Shown here one piece after another: positions 51,240 through 61,300 of a DNA stretch of 64,000 nt; the stretch's first letter is position 1; each line of letters starts with the position of its first letter. The position numbers were made by a program, and so were the translations under genes. Source of the stretch: Chalara sp. BL73 (lineage: Eukaryota > Ascomycota > Leotiomycetes > Helotiales); the NCBI GenBank assembly GCA_918026815.1, contig CAKJVC010000065.1, positions 124,001-188,000 on the forward strand, read 5' to 3'. The notes below the pieces were generated by a model. The model was given only the letters and a program-made list of their open reading frames with translations, made no database searches and was not told the origin of the DNA.

Positions 51240-53400
51240 AATTAATTTGCTTTGCTGGTTGCAAACGTCGAAGAGTTGAGAGGCTCAGAAAGATGAACAG
51301 GCTTGGAGAGTTGGAAGAGGTGTCAAAATGAAATAGATGGATTGGTTGTAGATTGGAAATATTCAAGCCACAGAGCAGTAACAACAACTTCCTATATACT
51401 TTGGTGTCTCAGTTAAATGTTCAAGAGTTGACAGGGTCAGAAGCTACAGAGGCTTGGATAGTAATTCCTGATGGGAGGATCAGCAACAGCGGCGCCGGGC
51501 CCGCGCATGCGCCTTGCCCGATGGGCAGTCGCAGTCAGTGTAGTAAGTAGTCCAACAATCCGTCCGTCCTCCAATCCTCCAATCCGATCCAAGGTATATT
51601 TAGATAGATTTTCCCTACTACGTAAACCCGTCAAAACTCAACCTTTTTGCATAGTTTATGGACTAAAATAAAGCTACGATTCATAGCTTTCAAATAGTGA
51701 AGGTTTCGCATTTTTTGTATGTATGGTTATTGAGCTATAGCTAGTCGAAGTGCAGCCTGTCAGGTGGCACAAAGTGGCGTATGCGCGCACATATGAAAAT
51801 ATTCCCAAATGCAGTGTCATCTCTCTCAAACTTCCTGAGCGACCGCCGACCGTAAAAGCTCATTTGCACTAAAATAGTACTTGTTGCTCTTCATATCGCC
51901 GAAGCTCTTGCAGGTGGTGTAGTGCTTGCTGGTTTGTGATCTCCGGCCTAGGCAAGCTGATCTTAGAGCTTATTTTTCTAGGGCTGAGAATTAGGGAAGG
52001 CTAGTGATGCTTTCAATCATTTAATTTGTTGAACTGCAGACAATTTTGGTGCATTGAATACTGAGGATAGCTTCAAGGAATCAATATATTGTTGCTTACA
52101 TAATACCTCTTTACATCGGAAACCTCTATATATCGGAATATAGGCATGGAACCGAGAGTTCCCAAATATCCAGGTTGGGCTGTACAACTATATAGTTCAA
52201 TCAGTTGTGTTCTTTCAACCAAGGTTAAAATGACCACAAGGTAAGTGACAAGAGTTCATGGTCTGACTTTAATTTAGTAGTCAGACGGGACTTCTCTTCC
52301 TTTTTCATTTCGATAGCATAGGCAACTGTCTTCGTCGTTTGTAGTAGGTATCTCGTTGCTTTTTACGTCTTTCGGTAACGGTTTCTAGGCGGTGCAAGTA
52401 CTTGTACTAGGAATCGAGCAACTTATGTTGCTCCTGCCATTTCCCCCGACCTTGGCAATCTCTTAGTCTCTTCCAACAATTTCCAGCCCGAGTGGGCGCC
52501 ATGGGAACAGGTTCTTCTTATGTGTTTTTGCCTTCAAACATTTGCAATCCACTTTCCCCAGCCTGTGGCTGTATGGTCGTCAAGATAAGATACACCAAAG
52601 TACCGAACGTTGTGCATAGTTGTAGCATCTCCACTAGGACCGTCTCCGAAAAAAGGCTGCCAGGGTTCTCAGGTCGCTGAACTCGAGAGCTTCGCCAATC
52701 CTGAGCTTGACCGGCGCAGTCGCTCTGCCTGTCGTCGAAGTTGAGTAGGGGGTGGTTGAACGAAAATCCGTGATACTGATGCAATCTGGTGGTGTATGCT
52801 ATGCATCACAATGCGGTGACGGCCGAGCGTCCGCAACGACATAGCTCAAGATCTGTGTAGTGATCTCAGCAGGTACAACAGTTGTGTTGTGGTAAGTTGA
52901 GGCTGAGGCTGTGGTGCTGTGGCTAGAATGGGAGTGATTGATGGCGGGCCGACCCGCTTGCCAAACTCACCAAGCGCCACGATGTCTTGGTGCGGATACA
53001 AATTCGGAATCGACAACAATGAATTTGGTCCGTGGCCGTAGAATATATCAAGCATCCCTCTTAACTTCTTTCTTTCCCTGTTCATTATTAATCTCCAAAT
53101 TGGTTCTATAGACAATTAGATGGTTGCTACTTCTGCATGATGAGAAGCTGCTTCGGGACCTTTCTTTTTGGAGCATTCAATATCTATATCAGACTAGGTG
53201 ATTGAGTTAAGACCTTCCTATAGACAGCAATACCAAAATTGGAAAGTTTTGCCGTTGTAGGGCCTACGTCATGCTTCATACTAGATACTGGGCAAGCGAC
53301 CCACCTGCGAAAAGTCGAGTTCGCAGGTCCCCACAACCCATAAAAATCTGACACCCACGCCCCCTCCCCCACCTTTATCATCCGACAATCGCGCCATCAA
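51240..53400. other. Gene-poor stretch
   Basis: No frame here shows a recognisable domain. Short frames at 52492-52680 (+) and 52518-52784, 52846-53115 (-) have no motifs. The sequence is ordinary in composition with A+T-rich parts at 51580-52260. Confidence 0.45.
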
Positions 53401-53406
53401 GCCACA

Positions 53407-54113
53407 ATGGAGATCCAGCCCCACCTGCAAGACAGAGCTCATGATCTACTTCTAGAGCTCAGATCCGAGCTAGGTAAAGATGCTGCGAATCAGTTCATTT
53501 CAATACGCTCTGCGATATATTATGGAGACAACGGCCTTCCTGGCATTGATCCCCAAGTAGTAATGGGTCCTGGTAGCCCCAATGGAGACGAAGACTCTTG
53601 GAAGCACGCCTTTACGCAGGATAGTGACTACAGCCCAGAAAACATATCGATATTCTCGAACCACGACCTGGATGACATCTTAGACCCGTCGCCGGATTCA
53701 GCGGGGACCGTCAGTCATGAGTCAAGCCCTCCTTTTGATGAGCAGGGTTCCTACTTTGAAGCTGACCTGGACATCCCCATGTGCCAATGTAAGAAGCTCC
53801 AGGAGCGCGCCAAACAAAAGAGAGGCAAGTGTGCCTCCTTAGAGACAGCTGCAAGCCTGTTTCGCCGGCCGGACCTTATAAATATCCTTGACGAGTATTG
53901 GGAGACATTAAAAGCCCATGGCCACTTCGCAGATCTATCCCGCGAGCCTTTCCAGTGGTCCAACGCCATCAGCAGCCCGGTCCATGTTCAGCGCCGCCCG
54001 TATCATTTGATCTTACGGAAGTTGGAAACGGATAATGACCTCCAGCAGTGGCGTCGGTTTGTGGCAGAATACCGAACCCTCGAAGCTTATAAAGAGTTTC
54101 GCCGTCAAGCAAC
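53407..54113 (+). pseudogene. Hypothetical gene, C-terminus cut by insertion
   Basis: The frame opens at 53407 after a plausible leader and runs 236 codons as native sequence before entering a family C element. Residues 1-125 are acidic, partly disordered (SNHDLDDILDPSPDSAG). Residues 125-240 are homologous to the relic at 11414 (KKLQERAK, RRPDLINILDEYWE, SREPFQWSN, YHLILRKLET, YKEFRRQAT). The other copy lacks the N-terminus but keeps what comes after. The C-terminal codons to 54246 derive from the element. Family and function unknown. Confidence 0.65.
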
Positions 54114-54237
54114 TGTCACGTCCCGTGTATATATGGCCTGCTCTCCTCGAGCTCCTTCTTCCTTCCTTAGCTATAGATTCTCGTATGATACCACCGCTGC
54201 CCCCTGTATCTATAGATCCACAGCGCGTGTCGTGATA
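54114..54237 (+). mobile_element. Family C LTR-like element, short
   Basis: TGTCACGTCCCGTGTATATA to GCGTGTCGTGATA, 124 bp; about 50 bp shorter on the left than 42477-42649. It ends the reading frame of the preceding gene. Flanks GCAAC and AATAG differ. Confidence 0.7.
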
Positions 54238-54239
54238 AA

Positions 54240-55223
54240 TAGGTAGCGAACACCTAAGCGAGGTGATTGTACATATAAGGGTGCGACCGCAGTGTGCGGG
54301 CTTCCCGTCGCGGGAACCTCCAGGACCATATGAAGTGCAGTGATAAGCGCATTATATTAACTCAACAACAAAGCCAACCTGCAATTGACCACTTTGTTAC
54401 AATTATCTTACTAATTTTACCCTCTTAACTTTCCTGCTTGATATCCCAGAAGGACAATCAGTGCCTTGCTTACTCTAAACATACCATGTCAGCTCCGAAT
54501 AGACTTCCATGACCTGCCAACTGGAACCGTTGTAACAAATCAGCACTTCTCGCACGGAGTAATCATCGAGCAAGCACAGATCACCCGAGATCCAACGGCG
54601 TCCTCTCTCGTAAACCCCCTCTTTGCCACTTAGCACGCCGAAACGAGCGAGTTCCCCGATTTGTTGATTCGATTCCGCTTTGTGACGCCGAATCATTAGT
54701 ACCCCGCATTATCCCCCGACGTCCTTTCCAATCGTGGTGGAGGCGCAAATCTCACCACACAAGAACAATTAAATTTTTCATAAACCCCTCTCGCATATAG
54801 AGCTTAGTAGCCGCAGAAAATAAGCGGGGGAAACAATCCGCCGTCAAGCTGCACAAGTGTCATTACATTGACTAATACTTGAGAATGGATATATGGTCAT
54901 GCCACCGAATGGCCATGCATAGTACAGTCAATTTAATAACACGGCAATATAAAACCAAATTTGATTGGGGTTGAGGCATAGCCATGTAGCCAGATATTAT
55001 GTAGTGTATGCAGTACAGGTAAGAAAGGTTTAATTATGGAGCAATTTTCATCGTAAGTTCAAAAGGTTTGGCGACTTAGCCTTATCCAAATTTTCTATAT
55101 AAACCCCCTCTACCTGTCTTGAGTTAAGCAGTTTCCGCTCAACATTTCATCTTCAAATCCTCCACTTCCGTAACAAGATCATCTCTTGAGCACTCAACCG
55201 TCAATTACTCCCTCTCGACCACC
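54240..55223. other. Intergenic region with promoter of the next gene
   Basis: No gene recognised at 54240-55080. TATATAAA at 55096-55103 lies about 120 bp before the secreted-protein ATG and is a good TATA candidate. Confidence 0.5.
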
Positions 55224-55550
55224 ATGAAGCTTTCATGCGTTATCATCCCTCTTATCGGCATCACTGCAGCTCTCCCTAATGCCTCTCCAAACCCGGGTGT
55301 GATAGCATCCGAAAACCCTTCGATGGCGGGATCTCAAAACCCGTCTGTGAAAGCATCCCGAAATCCCGCGCTAGACTTTGCGAAGAGAGCGACTTGCCAA
55401 TTCGGTAGCTTCACAGGCACGTGCGTCAATACCAATAACGCTAACGCCTGCTCCAATGGCCGAGGCTTTTTGGTCACCAGCCTTTGCCCCGGAGCAAATT
55501 CTATTATCTGCTGCATCACAACACCTGGTGCATGCGCCTGCATCGGGTGA
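55224..55550 (+). CDS. Small secreted cysteine-rich protein
   Basis: The 108-residue protein starts with a signal peptide (MKLSCVIIPLIGITAA). A short pro-region follows, with NPxxxAS-type repeats (NPGVIASENPSMAGSQNP). A Kex2-type site, Lys54-Arg55, precedes a mature domain of about 53 residues. That domain has eight cysteines (58, 67, 76, 88, 96, 97, 104, 106), including a CC pair, enough for four disulfides. The GTCVNT...C...LCPG...ICC spacing resembles cysteine modules at the front of some fungal secreted lysozyme/peptidase proteins; I infer only a secreted disulfide-rich role. Candidate effector or antimicrobial peptide. A TATA box lies 120 bp upstream. Frame intact, no intron. Confidence 0.8.
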   Translation: MKLSCVIIPLIGITAALPNASPNPGVIASENPSMAGSQNPSVKASRNPALDFAKRATCQFGSFTGTCVNTNNANACSNGRGFLVTSLCPGANSIICCITTPGACACIG

Positions 55551-55559
55551 TTTTGCCTG

Positions 55560-56045
55560 CGAGGTAACGTGATGGCGGTAAAACGGCGGATGAGGGAATG
55601 AGTCTGATGATGTGTTCTTGGTGTGAAAAACCAGGGGTAGCGCTTTGTGGACTTGGCGGAAGGAGAAGTATATCAAGAAGTGGAAGATATTATAAGGTTT
55701 AAATAATATTGGGGTATGGCTCTTGAGGTTCTCTGCAGTCGTTCAAATTAAATGAATTTTATTTCCTCAAATATCTATCTTTCTGTTTTCTTTTGTATTA
55801 ACAGACTTTTGATTATCATGTCTACGTCGAGGCTGGCGGCTAGCGAATATGGCTGGTGTCGAGTAGCTTGTGCACATTTACTTTTCTAACCATTTTTGTT
55901 GCGACAGTGACATAACATCGTTTTAGTATCAAATAACTGTCGATTAACTTTAAAGTTAAAATTGAGATCGATGTTTATATATAGTAGGTTTGATTTATGT
56001 GGGAACACCCGGGTCGTAGTAATTGCTTATACTTTAACCCGAGGG
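55560..56045. other. 3' flank, nothing recognised
   Basis: A+T-rich sequence after the secreted-protein gene, without a supportable gene. Confidence 0.45.
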
Positions 56046-56095
56046 CACGTAGCACCGCCATCTCTGCGCAGTGCTACTATGCTCGTTGAGGTTGG
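56046..56095 (-). repeat. Family B LTR-like scrap
   Basis: GGCACGTAGCACCGCCATCT ... CAGTGCTACTATGCTCGTTG is the inverted centre of family B. Confidence 0.6.
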
Positions 56096-56210
56096 TGGAT
56101 AAGTCTTCATTGTTGGTTATTTTGATTGATCTAAGCTACGGGATCGTGAGGTTGTGGTCCTTTCAGGACCACAGCCCATATGATCCCGTGTTCATATGAT
56201 TCTATTTACA

Positions 56211-56408
56211 TGTTAGGATTTGAGAATCCAGGGGTAGCTGACATGTCTCTGACTAAGTGGGGAACGCTAGCGCTGAAGACTTTTCACACACACAATTGCT
56301 AGAACACACTTCATACAATCACATAGCGAACAATAGAGAGCCTGACGGCATCCCCCAATTCCTTCTGACTATCATTGAGTATTTCACGTTCTATCATTAC
56401 ATGCGTTC
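56211..56408 (-). repeat. Copia-type LTR, inverted 3' part
   Basis: Starts exactly TGTTAGGATTTGAGAATCC, the reverse complement of the 18465-18658 end, and is cut at about 56408 by a family G/MITE junction. Confidence 0.7.
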
Positions 56409-56415
56409 CATGTCA

Positions 56416-57096
56416 GGGGTCCCAATACATTTACCACTATGGTAGGTTTATAATTTGCTTAGGTAAGCGCTCAAAACCTACCACCCCACCACACAGGGCA
56501 ACAAGCCTGTAAACATAAAGCAACAAGCCTGTACACACAGAACAACCAGCCTGTAAACACAGGACAACTAGCCTATAAGCACAGAACAACCAGCCTGTAA
56601 AACACAACGTGACTAGCTTGTAAAAACGCGATTATAAACCTGAAATAATTTTATTTGTGTATAATTCTATTTGTAGCTTTACAAAAAAAATTTTTGATGT
56701 TAAACTTTTGAGTATGCTTTATGTAAGCTCGTGACTGATTTTGCGAGGTTTTTGAACGAAAGTTGATTGCTACAGTCATATTAACAAAACACTGTTTTTT
56801 GTCAATTATTGTATAAAATAAATCAACCAATACGAAAAGCATAATAATACTGTTTTGCTTAAGTTTAAATTGATTTGTGAAACTAGTTTTAAAAGCAATA
56901 TATAGTTGTACTACAAGTTTGTAATCGCGTTTTTACAGGCTGATTGCTTTGTAAATACAGGCTGGTTGCTTTGTGTTTTAAAGGCTAGTTGTTCTTTGTT
57001 TACAGGCTGGTTGCCCTGTGTGGTGGGGTGGTAGGTTTTGAGCGCTTACCTAAGCAAATTATAAACCTACCATAGTGGTATATGTATTGGAACCCC
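56416..57096. mobile_element. Long-TIR MITE of about 680 bp
   Basis: The left end (GGGGTCCCAATACATTTACC, continuing about 95 bp) is the inverted complement of the right end with few mismatches. Inside each arm are several direct units like AACCAGCCTGTAAACACAG, so inverted similarity extends to about 220 bp per arm. CATGTCA occurs on both sides (56409-56415 and 57097-57103), a likely 6-8 bp target duplication, which favours hAT-like rather than Tc1-like insertion. The A+T-rich core has no real gene. It sits in the first bases of a family G element. Confidence 0.8.
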
Positions 57097-57098
57097 CA

Positions 57099-57291
57099 TG
57101 TCAGGAATCGGCTTACGTGAGTATGCCAAGGAGCTAGAGCACCTCACGCACACACAGATTACAGCCGTAATTGTAGAAAATATCATCACCACATAACGCT
57201 CCTGCAAGCCTTATTTCATCGCCGTGATACCCTCACAGATCCTCTAATTGATTCCCTGCCTAATAGACCCTATTTCTGACACTAAAATAGA
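57099..57291 (+). mobile_element. Family G LTR-like element, hit by the MITE
   Basis: TGTCAGGAATCGGCTTACG to TATTTCTGACA. A near-identical copy is at 63118-63303. Its first bases TGTCA are shared with the duplication made by the MITE. Confidence 0.75.
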
Positions 57292-57710
57292 AATTAGTGC
57301 TATGCAGTAGAACATTCTACAATCAGTAATGAGCCGTGTCCTTCCGTCCAGTTTGTCCATAAACTACTGAACTAGTTCAACAGTGCTGCAATCAATATTG
57401 TAGGTGTCTCTGAATGATAATAAGACACCCCATGCAAGCATGTTGTGGATCAGGCGACTATGCCGAGAAATCTGCCTTGCGAGGCGTCAACTCAGCCTCT
57501 TGGGTATCAACATCAGGATATCGTTAACCTTGGTCCATTTGTCAATCTTTCACTCCAGCAACACTGTACGATACTGAATTACGATTGATAAAAGGTCTGC
57601 AGTGATCCACGCTAAACTCCTGTGCTTAGCACGAACTATCTCAAGAAAGGCTATAATCGCCACGCAAAATTTATCAATAGCTTTCTGAGAGATCCACAGC
57701 CCGTCGTGCT
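57292..57710. other. Upstream region of the NACHT-ankyrin gene
   Basis: No other gene seen; probably holds the promoter and leader of the gene starting at 57711. Confidence 0.45.
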
Positions 57711-60700
57711 ATGGCCGATCTCTTTGGAACCGGAGCCGGAATTGCCGGCATTATCAGTCTGTCTATCCAAATCACTCAGGTAGTAGTTGAATTTGGGTTG
57801 AACTGGAAAGACGCACCGGACAATGTCAGAGCATTCATGACCGAGCTGAAGACTCTGAAAACTGTGTTATCAGAAACAAACACTAATGTCCTTTTTAATC
57901 CAGACTTTGCAGCAGCATTTCAAAATCAACGATCGCTACTACTCTCTGAGCTAGGACCTAATGCTCCCAATACAGACACAAAAGCCATGTTGGATATTTG
58001 TCGAGAAAAGTTAGAATCTTTGCTGAAAGAGCTTACAGAGAGAAGACAAGGCCATCGACTAGGCTGGGAAAGGTTAAAAGGAGCATTTCTGGCCAGAGAT
58101 ACTCGAGATTTGGTTGAAAACCTTTGTCGGAGGTGCCAAGCCCTGAACAATATGCTTTCCATCGATACAGCAGTTGTCACGATCACGATCCTATGGCCTG
58201 TAAGGGCGCTGAATAGGTGCTTCAATTACGAGAATACTAAACTAAGGAGGAAAGGTGTAGCTGTGGATGTGGCATCCCTCATAAGTAAAACCATGATCAC
58301 GTGACCCACATTGGCGAACTGGTAAGCGAACCAATGAGCATTATTGAGGAGCGTGACAGCAGTACTCACAGCAAGCACTCACAAAGAAATCAGCGAAGCT
58401 AGGAAAGAACAGCTGCAATGGCATTTCGCAGACAGTAAAATGTTATTAGCTATTCAAAGCAGTGTTGATCAGTCTAAATCGTGGCAGAAAAGTAAAAAAG
58501 ACCAAGCTATCCTTGATTGGCTTTCTCCGATTGATTACGCTTCTCAACAGCATGACTTTATCTGTAAACGACAGCCAGGAACTGGCCAGTGGCTGCTAGA
58601 TACGGCGGAATATCAAGAATGGATAGGAATGCAAAAAAAGACGTTATTCTGCCCCGGCATCCCTGGTGCTGGCAAAACAATTCTAACAGCAATCGTAATT
58701 GATGACCTTAGTACGCGTTTTGCCAATGAAAGAAACGTTGGGCTGGCTTATCTTTACTGCAATTTTAAACGGCAGGATGAGCAAGGAATTAGCGACCTTC
58801 TTGCAAACCTGCTGAAGCAGCTTAGCCAAAAAACAGAGTTTCTGCTAAATAACATAAGATCTCTTTACAACCACTATTCACAAAAGCGGTCTCGACCAGC
58901 GAAAGATGAAATTTTGAGGACACTGCGGCATGCAGCTTCTACATTCTCGAGAGTTTTTATTATTATCGATGCTTTAGACGAGTGCCAAATGTCTGATAGC
59001 TGCCGAACGGAGCTTTTATCAGAGCTTTTTGATCTTCAAACAAAATGCCAGACTAATTTATTTGCGACTTCAAGGTTTATTCCGGAAATTGATGAAACAT
59101 TTAAAAGTAGCATACGTATAGAAATTCGAGCAAGCGAACAAGATGTCCAGAAATATTTAAATGGTCACTTATTGTTACTTCCGAAGTTCGTACGGGATAA
59201 TCCGGAACTGAAAAGCGAAGTGATACGTAAAATTATAAAAGCTGTTGATGGGATGTAAGTTACTGCTTAGAGTTTCGGTAAATAATACTTACGCTTAATA
59301 GGTTTTTACTTGCGCAGCTTTATCTCAATTCTTTAAAAGGGAAAAAGTCTCCAAAAGCTATTCGTATAGCTCTTAGAAAACTTGTAACTGGATCTGAAGC
59401 ATATGACTACGCATACGAAGAAGCAATAAAAAGAATCGAAAGTCAACTTTCAGACGAAGAAGATCTTGCAAAACAAGTGCTTTATTGGATTATTTGCGCA
59501 AAGCGGCCGTTAAAAACGGCTGAGCTTCAACACGCTCTCGCGGTCGAGCCTGGGGAAACACGACTTGATGTAGAAAATCTGTCACAAGTAGAAGATATAA
59601 TTGCAGTATGCGCAGGATTAGTCACGGTTGACGAAGAAAGCAAAATCATTCGTTTAGTTCATTACACGACCCAAGAATACTTCAAACGAACTCAAAATAA
59701 GTGGTTTTCTACAGCAGAAGCGAATATAACTTCGACTTGTATCACATACCTTTCTTTTCATTCATTTAATAGTGGGCCTTGCCGCTCCGATGCTGAGTTA
59801 GAAGAACGACTGCGATCCTATACGCTATACCACTATGCCGCACAGAACTGGGGACATCACGCTCGGGTAGCTTCAGTTTCAACTGCCGGAGTTGTGAACT
59901 TCCTGTGTCGCGAACCTAATTTGGAAGCATCAATACAGGCGTTGATAGCTCGAAAACAGTATACTATGCACTTAAAATATAGCGAGGATTTCCCCAGACG
60001 AATGACAGGACTGCATACAGCCGCGTATTTCGGTATTAAAGAAGTGTTAAATATCTTGCTGGATCAGGGGCATTTCAACATACAGGATAGTCATGGTAAA
60101 ACACCGCTATCGTGGGCTGCTGAGAATGGGCACGAAGCTGTTGTTAAACTGCTGCTTGACACAGGCAAAGCCAATGTCAACTCACGAGACGACAGGTACG
60201 GCCAGACGCCGTTATCTTGGGCTGCCCAGAAAGGGTATGACGCCGTTGTTAAGCTGTTGCTTGACACAAGCAAAGTCGATATCGACTCACGAGACAAAAA
60301 GTACGGCCAGACGCCACTATCGTTGGCTGCTCAAAAAGGGTACGAAGCCGTTGTTAAACTGCTGCTTGACACAGGCAAAGTCGATGTCGACTCGCAAGAC
60401 AACAAGTATGGCCAGACGCCGCTATTGTGGGCTGCTGGGAATGGGCACGAAGCTGTTGTTAAACTGCTGCTTGACACAGGCAAAGCGAATGTCGACTCGC
60501 AAGACCAGCACGGCCAGACGCCGCTCTCACGGGCTGCTGAGAATGGGCACGAAGCTGTTGTTAAGCTGCTGTTTAACACAGGCAAAGTTGATGTCGACTC
60601 ACAAGACCAACACGGCCAGACACCACTATTGTGGGCTGCCCAGAAAGGGCATGAAGCCGTTGTTAAGCTGTTGCTTGGCACAGGCGAAGTTGATGTCGAC

Positions 60701-60919
60701 TCACTAGACAACAAGTACGGCCGAACGCCGTTATCTTGGGCTGCTGGGAGTGGGTACGAAGCTGTTGTGAGGCTGCTGCTTGACACAGGCAAAGTCGATG
60801 TCGACTTGCGAAACGACCAGTACGGCCAGACGCCGTTATCGTGGGCTGCTGAGAATGGGCATGAAGCTGTTGTCAGGCTGCTGCTTGAGAATGGCGCTAT
60901 TACAAATATAGTGAACTGA
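57711..60919 (+). pseudogene. Fungal STAND protein (Fungal_N-NACHT-ankyrin), split by insertion
   Basis: Codons from 57711 give a Fungal_N-type STAND N-terminus (GIAGIISLSIQITQVVVEFG, then WKDAPDNVRAFMTELKTL). At 58175 a 184-bp family D element interrupts the frame. Coding resumes after it in the same frame, with a NACHT domain: P-loop GIPGAGKT at 58656-58679 and Walker B VFIIIDALDEC near 58955. A 47-bp intron at 59255-59301 (GTAAGT...TTAATAG) joins to an exon whose helical part is followed by nine ankyrin units (QTPLSWAAENGHEAVVKLLL). Proteins of this type are NLR-like sensors: the repeats detect, NACHT oligomerises, and the N-terminus signals. The insert adds in-frame stops at 58302, 58323 and 58335. 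The TGA at 60917-60919 also looks premature, since ankyrin-like codons continue to TAA 61058-61060. Otherwise well preserved, so the insertion is young. Confidence 0.85.
58175..58358 (+). mobile_element. Family D LTR-like element in the NACHT gene
   Basis: 184 bp from TGTCACGATCACG to GGAGCGTGACA, with exact GCAGT duplications at 58170-58174 and 58359-58363. Insert plus duplication is 189 bp, a multiple of three, so the host frame is kept across it apart from internal stops. Confidence 0.9.
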
Positions 60920-61300
60920 ACTGGTTATACTAGTTTACAGCTAGCGGTATTGAATAAGTATAAAGAGGTAGAGCGAATCTTGATGACGTATAATGCATAT
61001 GCACTCGAGGACTTTTATGGTCTTCAAGCTCTTTCCTTTGAGGTATTAGTTAAAGTATAACGTTAATATGACTGTTATCCACTGATCTTAATGCAAAGGA
61101 CTTGTAATAGTATCGCCGCTAAGTCTTCTCCCATCAGGCAATAGAAAAATCAATAGAAAAAGCCTCCCCTCAGCGATGGCCCATCCCGTGCCTGGTCACT
61201 TCCTGTCTACCTACTTGGGCAGTCTTTTACTTTATCTTGGTTCTCATATTGCCCTCGCCCACTTCAGCTTTCAAATCTTTGAACCCATGCTTAGAAGAGG

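Noticed and set aside
58175..58358. Family D insert as a simple GT-AG intron of the NACHT gene
   Set aside because: The best donor (58200) with the acceptor at 58359 removes 160 bp and shifts the frame; the exact target duplication favours insertion.
60331..60792. Minus-strand frame of 153 codons with repeated units
   Set aside because: Antisense shadow of the ankyrin repeats of the NACHT gene; so is 60093-60707 in the other + frame.
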